Shown here one piece after another: positions 1 to 8,242 of a DNA stretch of 64,000 nucleotides. The position numbers were made by a program, and so were the translations under genes. Position 1 is the first letter of the stretch. The number at the start of each line of letters is the position of its first letter. The stretch is taken from contig CAYFJX010000004.1 in assembly GCA_964343705.1 (NCBI GenBank), positions 106,522 through 170,521 on the forward strand. The letters are read 5' to 3'. Below the pieces are notes generated by a model, which searched no databases, was not told the DNA's origin, and saw nothing but the letters and a program-made list of their open reading frames with translations. The stretch is from JAUSFM01 sp964343705 (lineage in GTDB: Archaea; Nanobdellota; Nanobdellia; Woesearchaeales; UBA12501).

Positions 1-20
1 ATAATGATGTCTTGTGCCAT
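1..20 (-). CDS. 5' end of a gene running off the window (possible)
   Basis: On the minus strand an ATG at position 20 opens a frame of six codons to the window edge. A TATA-like box lies at about 41-52 on the same strand, roughly 25 bp before the ATG, which matches the leaderless layout seen elsewhere in the window. The product cannot be named from six codons. It would be transcribed divergently from the thermosome gene. Confidence 0.3.
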
Positions 21-70
21 ACCGTCTTTTATAAATTAGCATTTATAAACTTTTCCTAATCCCTCCAAAA

Positions 71-80
71 GCTTTAAATA
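71..80 (+). promoter_or_regulatory. TATA box of the thermosome gene
   Basis: GCTTTAAATA is an archaeal TATA-type element. The start codon is at 157, so the transcript should have a leader of about 50 nt, with a GGGGTGAC ribosome binding site just before the ATG. Confidence 0.5.
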
Positions 81-156
81 CAACCCTCAAATTCAGAAAT
101 GTAGCAAAAAGAGGAAAAACGCAATACAACAAACATGTCAGCGGGGTGACTATATT

Positions 157-1809
157 ATGACTAATCAAGTACAACCTATATTTATTCTGCCAGAAGGCAC
201 ACAACGTACCTCTGGAAAGACAGCTCAAAAAAATAATATCACAGCGGCAAAGCTCGTTGGTGACACAGTACGAACAACACTTGGTCCTAAAGGAATGGAC
301 AAGATGCTTGTTGATGGTATTGGAGATATTACTGTTACCAATGATGGAGTTACCATTCTTAATGAAATGCAAATTGAACACCCTGCAGCAAAAATGGTTG
401 TTGAAATTGCAAAAACCCAAGAAAAAGAAGTGGGAGATGGGACTACTACTGCAGTTGTACTTGCAGGAGAGTTTCTAAAAAAAGCAGAAGACCTTCTTGA
501 ACAAGATATTCATCCAAGTGTTTTGGCACGAGGTTACCGATTGGCAGCTGAAAAAGCACAGTCTATACTTCACGGACTTGCAGCAGATGTGACTGTTCAA
601 GACACTGAAAACCTAAAGAAAATTGCAATGACTGCAATGACTGGTAAGGGTGCAGAAGCGTCAAAAGATAAACTATCTGAGCTTACTGTAAAAGGTGTTA
701 TGCAAATTATTGATACTAACCCACATGACATGTCTATTAACGCAGAAAATCTGAAAATAGAAAAGAAAGTTGGCGGCAGTGTAGAAGACACTGAGCTTGT
801 TAGTGGTATTGTACTTGACAAAGAACGTGTACACCCACAAATGCCAAAGAAAATAGAGCAAGCAAAAATCGCATTACTTGACACAGCGCTTGAAATAAAA
901 AATACTGAGATTGACGCTAAAATTCAGATCACTGATCCAAGCCAGATGCAGGCTTTTCTTGATCAAGAAGAAAAAATGTTAACAAGTATGGTTGAAAAGG
1001 TTGCAGCATCTGGTGCAACAGTTATTTTCTGTCAAAAAGGTGTTGATGATATTGCACAACACTTTCTTGCAAAAAAAGGAATCTTTGCAGCACGGAGAGT
1101 AAAGAAAAGTGATATTGAAGCACTTGCTCGGGCAACTGGTGCAAAGATCATTTCAAACATTGATGATCTTTCCGCAACTGATCTTGGTAGCGCAGGAGTT
1201 GTCGAAGAAGTGACTGTTGGTAGTGAAGAAATGATTTATGTAAAAGATTGCAGCAATCCAAAAACAGTTACCCTCCTTGTAAAAGGGGGAACTGAACACG
1301 TTGTTGATGAAGTAAAGCGAGCACTTGACGACGCTATTGGTGGTGTTGTAAGTGCACTTAAAAACAAGAAGATTGTTGCTGGTGCAGGAGCTCCTGAGAT
1401 TGAAGTAACACGGGGCCTACACCAGTTCGCAAACACGCTTTCTGGACGAGAACAGCTTGCAGTGCAAGCATTTGCAAATGCAATGGAAATTATTCCACGA
1501 ACTCTTGCTGAAAACGCAGGTCTGGATCCTATTGATGTGTTGACAGAGCTTAAGGCAGCGCATGATCAAGGAAGTAAATGGGCTGGTGTTAATGTTGCTG
1601 ACAATGGCAAAGTGTTTGACGCATGGCAAGCAGGAGTTATCGAACCACTCAAAATTAAAACACAAGCAGTAAGCAGTGCATCAGAAGTTGCAATTATGAT
1701 TTTGCGTATTGATGATGTTATTGCTGGTCAAGCTGGTAGTGGCGGCGGTGCAGGCGGACCACCTCCTGGTATGAGTATGGGTGGTATGGGCGGTATGCCT
1801 GGTATGTGA
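157..1809 (+). CDS. thermosome subunit (group II chaperonin)
   Basis: ATP-dependent cytosolic chaperonin of the CCT/thermosome family that forms double rings for protein folding. At 550 aa it has the normal length. The N-terminus carries TSGKTAQKNNITAAKLV and the TLGPKGMDKMLVD phosphate-binding motif. It also has the NDGVTIL and GDGTTTAV ATPase motifs and a late GAGAPE segment. The C-terminus ends in the Gly-Met rich tail (repeats of GGM) typical of chaperonins, which points into the ring cavity. The start is chosen from a GGGGTGAC ribosome binding site 7 nt before the ATG. The gene stands alone and is followed by a structured repeat. Family assignment is certain; ring composition is unknown, because only one subunit gene is present here. 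Confidence 0.97.
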   Translation: MTNQVQPIFILPEGTQRTSGKTAQKNNITAAKLVGDTVRTTLGPKGMDKMLVDGIGDITVTNDGVTILNEMQIEHPAAKMVVEIAKTQEKEVGDGTTTAVVLAGEFLKKAEDLLEQDIHPSVLARGYRLAAEKAQSILHGLAADVTVQDTENLKKIAMTAMTGKGAEASKDKLSELTVKGVMQIIDTNPHDMSINAENLKIEKKVGGSVEDTELVSGIVLDKERVHPQMPKKIEQAKIALLDTALEIKNTEIDAKIQITDPSQMQAFLDQEEKMLTSMVEKVAASGATVIFCQKGVDDIAQHFLAKKGIFAARRVKKSDIEALARATGAKIISNIDDLSATDLGSAGVVEEVTVGSEEMIYVKDCSNPKTVTLLVKGGTEHVVDEVKRALDDAIGGVVSALKNKKIVAGAGAPEIEVTRGLHQFANTLSGREQLAVQAFANAMEIIPRTLAENAGLDPIDVLTELKAAHDQGSKWAGVNVADNGKVFDAWQAGVIEPLKIKTQAVSSASEVAIMILRIDDVIAGQAGSGGGAGGPPPGMSMGGMGGMPGM

Positions 1810-1845
1810 TCAAAATAATTAAAAATCTTATTTTTCTTTTTCTGA

Positions 1846-2003
1846 CTTTTTGTAGGTGATCTGACTTCAGCAGATTCTACAAAATCAAAGAACATTTCAA
1901 CTGCACAGATTAATTATTATTTAATCCGCCCTGAAGGGCGGTTAAAACTGTGCAATATAAGATTTGATTAAGAAAAAGCTCAGGCTTTACCTGATTTTAC
2001 CTA
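1846..2003 (-). repeat. structured repeat family 1, copy A
   Basis: Intergenic element of about 160 bp, one of five related copies. The core (1901-1954) is a nested hairpin: an outer stem TGCACAG/CTGTGCA encloses a GC-rich stem CCGCCC-TGAA-GGGCGG. Flanks conserved with other copies include an AAATCAAAG box and a CTCAGGCT box on the far side. I assign the minus orientation by alignment to copies B and C, which read the other way. It fills most of the gap between the thermosome gene and the next gene. Confidence 0.8.
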
Positions 2004-2074
2004 ATTCTCGTTATTTTCATAAACTTTTTAAAGTACAGTGCTTACATTTCTTTATATTGTAGAGAGGTGTTATC

Positions 2075-2683
2075 ATGCCAAAAGTACCAAAACACGCTGT
2101 TGAAGAACCTGAAGAAGATTATGACATTGTTCCCCACAAACGATTGGTGGAATTAGAACAACAAGTTTCTCACATACAAAAGAACCCTTTTGGGGCTGTT
2201 CCTTCTGGAAAAGAGATGGTTGAAGGAATGCGAGCACTAAACAGAAATCTACACGATCTTACTGGCTTGTTCAAAGATGCTGCTGAAGAAATGAAAACAG
2301 AGCAGCATGATCTTGAACTTGTTGAAAAACAGATGGGGCCTGTTCTCCACAAGCTTGAGATGATTCTTGATCAAAACAGAAAAATTGCAAAAGGCATTAT
2401 TGCCATTGCAGATATGTTAAAGGATCACGGCCAAAAAATTCATGAAGTGCACAGAAGCACAGCAGGTCGTTCACCTTTAGGACCAAGTCCTGAAGCACCA
2501 CCTGGGCATATTAATCCTTTGCCACCTGGTGATATTCCTCCGCCAATGGGGTTTGCACCTCCACCTGGTGGTGCACCAATGGGACCTCCAGGAATGATGC
2601 CTCCACCACGAGGAGCTGGCATGGGACAACCAAAGCCAGGACGAGTGCCACCCTTTGCTCCACCACCACGTCCAAAGAGGTAA
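2075..2683 (+). CDS. coiled-coil protein with proline-rich tail
   Basis: A 202 aa protein I do not recognise as a named family. Residues about 20-130 are charged and helical (heptad-like pattern LVELEQQVSHIQ, then LELVEKQMGPVLHKLEMILD). The last 70 residues are a low-complexity Pro/Gly/Met tail (PPPGGAPMGPPG type). An AT-rich promoter precedes it and GAGAGGTGT lies just before the ATG. The next gene begins 2 nt after its stop, so they form an operon. A scaffold or adaptor role is possible but is only a guess. Confidence 0.8.
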   Translation: MPKVPKHAVEEPEEDYDIVPHKRLVELEQQVSHIQKNPFGAVPSGKEMVEGMRALNRNLHDLTGLFKDAAEEMKTEQHDLELVEKQMGPVLHKLEMILDQNRKIAKGIIAIADMLKDHGQKIHEVHRSTAGRSPLGPSPEAPPGHINPLPPGDIPPPMGFAPPPGGAPMGPPGMMPPPRGAGMGQPKPGRVPPFAPPPRPKR

Positions 2684-2684
2684 G

Positions 2685-3356
2685 ATGGCTTCTCCAGAAC
2701 TTCTAATGGAGTCAGGTGAACTGAAAGTACACCCCTTTATTTACAAGCGTTTTATTCGTGCACTAGCTCGTGCTGCAAACAAACGTAAGAAACCAAAGAT
2801 AGGTCATCGTGTAAAAGGTATTCCAAAACAGATTTACACATTCCAAAATCAAGTGCTCAAAAGAAAAGCACCACCTAAATTGCTTCGGAAAGAACTCAAT
2901 GAATTGCAACGAAGTATCAATGAAGTTATCAACCAAGAGAAATATGTCATCTCAATTCATGAACAAGAGCATAAAACACTTGACAAGATTCAAGAAAAGC
3001 TCGAACCAGTTTCTAAGGATGTTGCTAAAAAGCTAAGAGAATTAGACAGGAAAAAGAAAGTATCACGACACAGAAAAGGCAAACCAATACTCTTGCCTGC
3101 TTTGCCAGCTCCGTCTGGGAAACCTGAGGAGCATGAGTCGTTACTGGGGGTTATGGAACCAGAAAAGCCTAGTTTCACTGTGCAGCATCGTTTTATCATG
3201 CAAATAGAAGAGCAGCTCGAGGAGATAGAAGCGCACAAAAAGCAACTCTCACGAAGAAAGAGCACTGATAAAAAGAAACTTGCTGCACTTGAAAAAACAA
3301 TCAAAAAGTTCAAACAAAAGCTTTCTGAATTACGAGAAAAACACGTTGCTGGGTAA
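2685..3356 (+). CDS. basic coiled-coil protein, unknown
   Basis: A 223 aa lysine-rich, mostly helical protein of unknown function. I start it at ATG 2685, two nt after the previous stop, because GAGGT sits 5 nt upstream inside the end of the preceding gene. An upstream in-frame ATG at 2655 would overlap that gene. N-terminal residues 10-60 contain many Arg/Lys (RAANKRKKPKIGHR), which suggests nucleic acid or acidic-partner contact. The C-terminal 60 residues form a second coiled coil. It is probably co-transcribed and perhaps interacts with the upstream coiled-coil protein. Confidence 0.8.
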   Translation: MASPELLMESGELKVHPFIYKRFIRALARAANKRKKPKIGHRVKGIPKQIYTFQNQVLKRKAPPKLLRKELNELQRSINEVINQEKYVISIHEQEHKTLDKIQEKLEPVSKDVAKKLRELDRKKKVSRHRKGKPILLPALPAPSGKPEEHESLLGVMEPEKPSFTVQHRFIMQIEEQLEEIEAHKKQLSRRKSTDKKKLAALEKTIKKFKQKLSELREKHVAG

Positions 3357-3358
3357 TT

Positions 3359-3607
3359 TTATTGTTCATCTTTATGGTATATGTCCAGAAAGATGAGTGT
3401 ATTTTCAGCTGGATTATATGCATAAGCTAATCTATAAGGTACAATATATACCTCTCTTGTTCCTTTTCTGTTGTATCTCATAGGTTTTCCAATCTTTGGA
3501 TTTTCAATTATCTTTTCAACATGCTTCTTGATTTTTGCTTTTACTGCTTGGTTCTTTATTTTACTAATTGCTTTTAAGAAATCTTTCTTGTAATCAATAT
3601 TTAACAT
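3359..3607 (-). CDS. RelE/ParE-like toxin
   Basis: An 82 aa protein with the RelE/ParE fold signature. It has an N-terminal helix (YKKDFLKAISKIK), a middle stretch ENPKIGKPMRYN with the G-K-P-M/L segment common in these toxins, the strand REVYIVPYRLAYAY, and a C-terminal LIFLDIYHKDEQ. This family cleaves mRNA on the ribosome or poisons gyrase. Its start overlaps the antitoxin stop by 7 bp, the usual translational coupling. It is the second gene of the pair. It ends 3 nt from the convergent coiled-coil gene. Confidence 0.85.
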   Translation of the reverse strand: MLNIDYKKDFLKAISKIKNQAVKAKIKKHVEKIIENPKIGKPMRYNRKGTREVYIVPYRLAYAYNPAENTLIFLDIYHKDEQ

Positions 3608-3867
3608 GCATGTAACTCCTTAAGAAAATCATCCTTTGTTTTACGTTCAAATTTACCTTTATCATGATCTTGCCATGCTTTTTCAACTCGCTCAGCAAAA
3701 ACAAGATCTTCTTTTAGATCTTCAGCTAGGTCTTTGACATTTTTCATTATGAGTTTGCCCTTGTCCTCAACAATCAAAAATTCATCACCACTATGGATGT
3801 CTTTTCGTAACGGGCTTGGTATAACTATTTGTCCTTTTGTGCTTACTTTTGCAATCGCAAATTTCAT
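3601..3867 (-). CDS. AbrB/SpoVT family antitoxin
   Basis: An 88 aa protein whose first 45 residues are a swapped-hairpin AbrB DNA-binding domain (AKVSTKGQIVIPSPLRKD, then GDEFLIVEDKGKLIMK). The rest is a charged helical tail that should wrap the toxin. It would neutralise the downstream RelE/ParE-like protein and repress its own promoter. AGGTGATATT precedes the ATG, and a TATA-like box plus an inverted repeat (3880-3895) lie upstream. Confidence 0.88.
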   Translation of the reverse strand: MKFAIAKVSTKGQIVIPSPLRKDIHSGDEFLIVEDKGKLIMKNVKDLAEDLKEDLVFAERVEKAWQDHDKGKFERKTKDDFLKELHAC

Positions 3868-3879
3868 AATATCACCTAG

Positions 3880-3895
3880 GTAAGGTATGTCTTAC
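3880..3895. promoter_or_regulatory. candidate operator of the toxin-antitoxin pair
   Basis: GTAAGG-TATG-TCTTAC is a near-perfect inverted repeat. It sits between the TATA-like box of the antitoxin gene and its ribosome binding site, the place expected for autorepression by the AbrB-type antitoxin. Binding is inferred, not shown. Confidence 0.4.
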
Positions 3896-3899
3896 TTAC

Positions 3900-4373
3900 T
3901 TATAAAGCTTTCTTTTTTTGGATTAACTCATCAAATGAAACAGTGATGAATTGGGGGTTATCTAGCCCTAGTTTGTTTGTAATCATTTCTTTGTTGATGT
4001 TCTCTCCTGTTAGGATCAAAAACTCACCAACATCTTCAATAAGCTCTATACTGATTTGATTTTCTTCAAAATCAAAAAATCTCCTTTTCTTTTTTAAAAC
4101 ACATTTTATTTCATGCTTTTTTACTAACTCTTTTTTAGTTTGTTCATTATCAGTAAGTGGCTGTTTTTCTTTTATTTCAAAACCACCGTCCTTTGCTTGT
4201 AATCTTACCAAGAAATTGCCTTTATCAGTTTCACTAACTTTTAGAACCAACCCAACTGGCTGTGGGTAGTAAGTATCAACTACAGCCACTTCTTCAGAAA
4301 ATACAGCTCCAGCTGCAACTAGTTGTTTTTCTATTTTTTTATAATTCTCAATCCTAATTTTTAGTTCTTTCAT
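3900..4373 (-). CDS. CYTH-like domain protein
   Basis: A 157 aa protein resembling the CYTH superfamily (adenylate cyclase class IV / thiamine triphosphatase), whose members bind triphosphorylated substrates with a metal in a beta barrel. It starts with ELKIRIENY, close to the EXEXK motif but with the second Glu replaced by Arg or shifted. Later strands include VDTYYPQP, FLVRLQ, KKKRRFFDF, ISIELIEDVGEFLILTGEN, which follows the family's strand order. The imperfect motif makes activity uncertain. Transcribed in the same direction as the toxin-antitoxin pair but separated from it by that pair's promoter. Confidence 0.7.
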   Translation of the reverse strand: MKELKIRIENYKKIEKQLVAAGAVFSEEVAVVDTYYPQPVGLVLKVSETDKGNFLVRLQAKDGGFEIKEKQPLTDNEQTKKELVKKHEIKCVLKKKRRFFDFEENQISIELIEDVGEFLILTGENINKEMITNKLGLDNPQFITVSFDELIQKKKAL

Positions 4374-4397
4374 AGAATAAGAAAAAAGAAAAGAAAA

Positions 4398-4760
4398 TTA
4401 TAAATCTTTTGCCATAACTGTACTTCGCTTGTTACCTTGTGCTCGCTCAACTGCGTTCTTAACCATCATGTTTAGAACATTGTTAAGTCCTTCTGCTAGG
4501 TCACCTGCGACATTACATCCTTCGCATGCTTCCTTAAGCTTGGATCGCACTACTAGCATTGCTCCTGCCTTATCACAACAGTAATTGTAGCCAACATCCT
4601 TTGGCATAACAGTACTTCGTTTGTTGTCTTTTGCTCGAGCTACTGCGTCTTTAAGTAGTTCTCGTGCTTTTCCGTCAAGTGCTTGTGCTAGGTCTCCAGC
4701 AACATTTGCATTGCCAGCTACTTCTTTTATTTTTGCCTTTACAATTAATAGGTCTGCCAT
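4398..4760 (-). CDS. tandem histone-fold protein (DUF1931-like)
   Basis: A 120 aa protein made of two similar halves. Each half has an N-terminal hydrophobic start (LLIVKAKIKEVAG / MLVVRSKLKEACEG), NVAGDLAQAL or NVAGDLAEGL, then a helix ending NKRSTVMPKD or NKRSTVMAKD. The latter matches the end of archaeal histone folds (RKTV.DSD / R.TVMPED). It is likely a two-fold histone-like protein of the DUF1931 type. The start at ATG 4760 is chosen because GGAGGGGTGA lies 6 nt upstream; a GTG three codons earlier falls inside that site. Cys residues in the second half (NYCCDK, EACEGCN) are unusual for histones. Confidence 0.82.
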   Translation of the reverse strand: MADLLIVKAKIKEVAGNANVAGDLAQALDGKARELLKDAVARAKDNKRSTVMPKDVGYNYCCDKAGAMLVVRSKLKEACEGCNVAGDLAEGLNNVLNMMVKNAVERAQGNKRSTVMAKDL

Positions 4761-4926
4761 GTTTTTCACCCCTCCATGAGTTTTACTTGTTTTATTGCCT
4801 GAAATTGCTGTTTTCAGACGTCTTACGCTTTTACGTGTTCGAATCTAATTTGTCATCTTATATAAAGATTGTGGAAACACACCGCAAACTATTTATATAT
4901 GCCTCGATCATTATTCTATACAAAAA

Positions 4927-5136
4927 ATGGGCTCTCACAACGTACAAAAGCTGATTTTGCTTTTTTCAACTGTTATCCTTTTCTCAGGGTTAGTCCTCAT
5001 CTTTGCAGATGGGGCTACTTTGACAGGGGCTGCAGTTACTGACTTGCCCGCCCCAAGCCCCTTAATTTTATTTGTGGTGTTGGGAATAACAATTTACATT
5101 ATTTTAGGGATTACACAGACACATGGCAAAGATTGA
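4927..5136 (+). CDS. small two-helix membrane protein
   Basis: A 69 aa protein with two hydrophobic helices (about residues 8-27 and 46-62) and a short loop containing TLTGAAV, a motif that recurs after the first helix in several other membrane proteins of this window. A TATA box at about 4888-4898 lies 28 bp before the ATG with no ribosome binding site, so the transcript is probably leaderless. Its end overlaps the start of the next gene by 14 bp. Function unknown. Confidence 0.75.
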   Translation: MGSHNVQKLILLFSTVILFSGLVLIFADGATLTGAAVTDLPAPSPLILFVVLGITIYIILGITQTHGKD

Positions 5137-6010
5137 TTTAATTACAGCGGGTGGTCAAGCTGTTATAGAAGGCGTTATGATGCGTTCTACTGAGAAGGTT
5201 GCAGTAGCAGTTCGTACACCAAACAAAAAAATTGCCATGCAAGAAAAAACAATCAAACCACTTAGTAAAAAATACAAATTTCTTGGCTGGCCACTTGTGC
5301 GTGGTGTAATTGGCATGGCTGAAATGATGGTGGTAGGTATCAAAGCACTGAACTGGTCTGCGAACCAAGCCCTTGGTGAGGAAGAAGAACTTTCATGGTA
5401 TCAGCTTGCGATTACTATGATGATTTCTTTTGGTTTTGCGATTGTTATTTTCAAATTTGTTCCTTTGCTTATTGCAGAGTTTGCCAACAAGTCAAGCTCA
5501 CTGGTGCAAGAAAACTATCTTTTGTTTAACCTGGTAGATGGTTTGTCACGAATTGCTTTATTTTTGTTGTACATTTTTTGTATTTCGTTCATGGATGATA
5601 TCAAACGATTGTTTATGTATCACGGCGCAGAACACAAAGCAGTGCACTGTTATGAACACTACAAGGGTGACAAGAAAAAACTTACTGTGAAGAATGTGCA
5701 ATCATTTACCACACTACATCCAAGATGTGGGACGAGTTTTATCCTTATTGTTCTTATTTTGAGTGTGATGGTGTATAGTTTCATCCCTAAGGATTTTGGC
5801 TTTTGGGGAAAGCTAGGATTACGACTTCTACTCCTCCCCATTCTAGCAGGTGTCTCTTATGAGGTACTGCGTTTCAGCGCAAAGTATCGTGAGAATTGGT
5901 TCATGAAAATTATTATTTGGCCAGGGCTTATGACACAGAAATTAACAACAAAAGAACCAGAAGATGACATGGTTACAGTAGCAATTAAAGCATTGAAGGC
6001 TGTAATTTAA
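5123..6010 (+). CDS. YqhQ-like membrane protein (DUF1385)
   Basis: A 295 aa membrane protein of the DUF1385/YqhQ family. It begins with the diagnostic GGQAVIEGVMMRS, has several transmembrane helices between residues about 90 and 260, and contains MYHGAEHKAVHCYE and LHPRCGTSF, which are family hallmarks with potentially metal-binding His and Cys. The molecular role is not settled. The start overlaps the upstream small membrane protein, so they are co-translated. It converges with the GluRS gene, leaving 3 nt between stops. Confidence 0.92.
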   Translation: MAKIDLITAGGQAVIEGVMMRSTEKVAVAVRTPNKKIAMQEKTIKPLSKKYKFLGWPLVRGVIGMAEMMVVGIKALNWSANQALGEEEELSWYQLAITMMISFGFAIVIFKFVPLLIAEFANKSSSLVQENYLLFNLVDGLSRIALFLLYIFCISFMDDIKRLFMYHGAEHKAVHCYEHYKGDKKKLTVKNVQSFTTLHPRCGTSFILIVLILSVMVYSFIPKDFGFWGKLGLRLLLLPILAGVSYEVLRFSAKYRENWFMKIIIWPGLMTQKLTTKEPEDDMVTVAIKALKAVI

Positions 6011-6013
6011 TTC

Positions 6014-7726
6014 TTACCTATGTCCAAAGCAGAACACGTGCACATCGCCTTCTCGTCGGTCAAGCCGACAGAATCCAACCCGCTCAAACTGGACAGTGCT
6101 GCCGATTTCAAGATCTTTTATTCTTTGCTCACCCAGGCCATCATGGTATTCACCATCTGGCATTTGCAACTTTACTTTGATTAAGTCAGCGTCACCTGGT
6201 AGCCAGTGAATAATTGCCTTTCCTTGTTGCTTGAATTTTTCATAATCAAGGCTGTCAAACACATACTCTGTTCCTTTCTTTGTGAAGTTGATGCAATCTA
6301 TGAGTCGAATTAATGCTCCTTCATCTAGTTTTTGTATGCGTTCATAATCTTCTTTTGCAAGGTAAAACGTCTTGCCTGTCTTAAATTTCCTGCCACCCTT
6401 TCTATGTTCTGGGTGTATGTCAAGTTCTACCTCTTGTTCTGGTGCGCCCTGCACTGTTATTGCAATGGGTTCTTGAGCAAAGAAGAATCTGTTGGAGCTT
6501 GCGTCAATTATGTCTTTGTTAAACGCATTGATGGATTTGAAAAACTCATTGGCTTGCACTTTTTTGTCAACAAGTGTTACACCAACACTGAGTGCGTATT
6601 TTTTGAAGGCATTTGGTTGGTAGCCTCGACGCTTTAGTGCTTGGATAAACGGAATTCGTATGTCTTCCCAGCCAGTGTATTGTCCTGTCTCAATTGCTTT
6701 CCTGGTTTCACTAGCAGACACTTTAAGTCCTTCAAAGTTGATTCTACCAATATGCAGGTACTCTGGTTTTTTCCATTTTAAATACTCAAAAATGTATTCT
6801 TGTCGTTTAGTATTGTCATAATGATCTTTGCCTCGCAGTACATGGGTGAGTCCCATGTCATGATCATCAATGGCAACAGCAAAGTTAAGCAAGGGCCACA
6901 CCTTGTACTTTTTCCCTTGACGAGGATGTTCATTTTCATTTATTCGTAAAAGCGGGAAGTCTCGCATTGCGGGATTCTTATGTTTCATATCTGTCTTGAG
7001 TCGTACTACTGCGTCACCTTCAGTAAAGCCATTAAACATTTTACGCCATAACTCCTCATTGGTTTTGACACCATTTTTTCGACAGGGGCATTCTTCTTGT
7101 TTCTTGGACATTTCTCTAAATTCATCACCAGTACAAGTACACACATACGAAAATCCTTTTTCAATAAGCTGTAATGCATGCGTGTAATACAACTCCATGC
7201 GGTCAGATTGAATAAGTGTTTGGTGTGGAACATCGTTACACAGCCAGTTAAAGTCTTGCTCAAGTAATGCATAAGCATTTGGGTCAATATTGTCAGGGTT
7301 AGTATCTGCAATTCTCAGAATGAGTCGTCCTTTGTATTTTTGTGCATACGCAAAGTTCAACATCAAAGGGTAGGCGTGACCAATGTGCATTGGACCGGAA
7401 GGTGATGGCTCAAACCGAAGAACCACTCTGCCTTCTTGCACGTTTTCTAGTTCTTTAATTTCTTTTTTTGTTGTTTCTTTTTTAGCAACAAGATCTGCAC
7501 TTGCTTCTAATTCTTTTTGTTGGTCTTCAAGTGACATGGCATTTACTTCTTGGACTATTGCCTGGATTCGTTGCATGACAGTAGCCATGTCTTCCTTGTT
7601 CTTTTTCAGATCAGGGTATTGCCCAAGTATTTTCCCTACAATTTTCCCAGGGTTTGCTTTGCCTTCGTACTGCACTGCGTTCTGGAGTGCGAGTGCTCGT
7701 ATTGTTTTTTCAATGACTCCTTTCAT
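6014..7726 (-). CDS. gltX: glutamate--tRNA ligase, archaeal type
   Basis: A 570 aa class I aminoacyl-tRNA synthetase that charges tRNA with glutamate. The HIGH motif reads GPMHIGHAY after EPSPS. The KMSKS region is the relaxed LKVSASE form. The C-terminal half (from about residue 380) is the beta-barrel anticodon-binding domain of the archaeal/eukaryotic GluRS-GlnRS type, not the helical bacterial one. Residues 1-90 are the archaeal N-terminal extension. In archaea this enzyme is usually non-discriminating or GluRS proper, paired with GatDE. The upstream region shares space with repeat copy B and the divergent histone gene. Confidence 0.95.
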   Translation of the reverse strand: MKGVIEKTIRALALQNAVQYEGKANPGKIVGKILGQYPDLKKNKEDMATVMQRIQAIVQEVNAMSLEDQQKELEASADLVAKKETTKKEIKELENVQEGRVVLRFEPSPSGPMHIGHAYPLMLNFAYAQKYKGRLILRIADTNPDNIDPNAYALLEQDFNWLCNDVPHQTLIQSDRMELYYTHALQLIEKGFSYVCTCTGDEFREMSKKQEECPCRKNGVKTNEELWRKMFNGFTEGDAVVRLKTDMKHKNPAMRDFPLLRINENEHPRQGKKYKVWPLLNFAVAIDDHDMGLTHVLRGKDHYDNTKRQEYIFEYLKWKKPEYLHIGRINFEGLKVSASETRKAIETGQYTGWEDIRIPFIQALKRRGYQPNAFKKYALSVGVTLVDKKVQANEFFKSINAFNKDIIDASSNRFFFAQEPIAITVQGAPEQEVELDIHPEHRKGGRKFKTGKTFYLAKEDYERIQKLDEGALIRLIDCINFTKKGTEYVFDSLDYEKFKQQGKAIIHWLPGDADLIKVKLQMPDGEYHDGLGEQRIKDLEIGSTVQFERVGFCRLDRREGDVHVFCFGHR

Positions 7727-7784
7727 GGGTTGTTGGGGTTATTTGGGGTTTTTATAGTTTGTTATTGGGTGTGCTTTGGGTAAA

Positions 7785-7930
7785 ATTAGTTTCAGCTGGG
7801 GCTGTTTCAAAACCATATCTGACATTGCACAGTTTTAACCGGGCCGTGTTCCGGCCCGGATTTAACGGCAAAGCCGTTCTATCTGTGCGTTTGAAATACT
7901 CTTTGACTTTGAAGAACTTGCAGATGTCAG
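7785..7930 (+). repeat. structured repeat family 1, copy B
   Basis: About 146 bp between the GluRS and histone genes, in plus orientation. It opens with TTAGTTTCAGCTGGGGCTG, has the outer stem TGCACAG (7826-7832) with CTGTGC (7883-7888), and the inner GC stem CCGGGCCG-TGTT-CCGGCCCGG. This copy has an extra small hairpin AACGGC-AAA-GCCGTT in the 3' arm that other copies lack. It ends with TTTGACTTTGAAGAA, matching the TTTGATTTTG box of the other copies. Confidence 0.8.
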
Positions 7931-8014
7931 ATCCCAACCGTATCCTGCCTTATTTTTGTTTCATGCCTTTAACTTGCCGAAATACTTATAAACTATTACA
8001 ACCTTGCATCTTTC

Positions 8015-8242
8015 ATGGGACAGAAACAATCAACCATTATTCCAAAGGCACCTGTGGGCAGAATTATTTTGAATTCTGGTGCAAAGCGGGTAAGCCAGGA
8101 TGCCATTGATGTGTTTACTGACGTGCTTGAAGATCTTGCTGAGCAAATTGGCACGCACGCAGTGAGTATTGCAAAGCATGCTGGTAGAAAAACTGTTCAT
8201 GATTCTGATATTAAACTTGCAGCTAATAGTTTAAGAAGGTGA
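8015..8242 (+). CDS. archaeal histone
   Basis: A 75 aa single histone-fold protein of the HMf/HTz type that wraps DNA as dimers and longer multimers. It has the expected three helices: IPKAPVGRIILNSGAKRVS, a long central helix ending IAKHAGRKT, and VHDSDIKLAANSL. The RKTVHDSDI loop is diagnostic. The TATA box CTTATAAAC at 7985-7993 is about 25 bp before the ATG, so the mRNA is probably leaderless. It ends exactly where the convergent neighbour ends. Confidence 0.95.
   Translation: MGQKQSTIIPKAPVGRIILNSGAKRVSQDAIDVFTDVLEDLAEQIGTHAVSIAKHAGRKTVHDSDIKLAANSLRR

Noticed and set aside
2440..2622. Minus-strand Gly/Pro frame opposite the proline-rich tail
   Set aside because: It is a complement shadow of a low-complexity coding region, without promoter or ribosome site.
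3900..3920. TTATAAAG at the CYTH gene end as a promoter
   Set aside because: It is the coding end of the CYTH gene plus stop; the TATA-like element that matters reads on the opposite side for the antitoxin gene.
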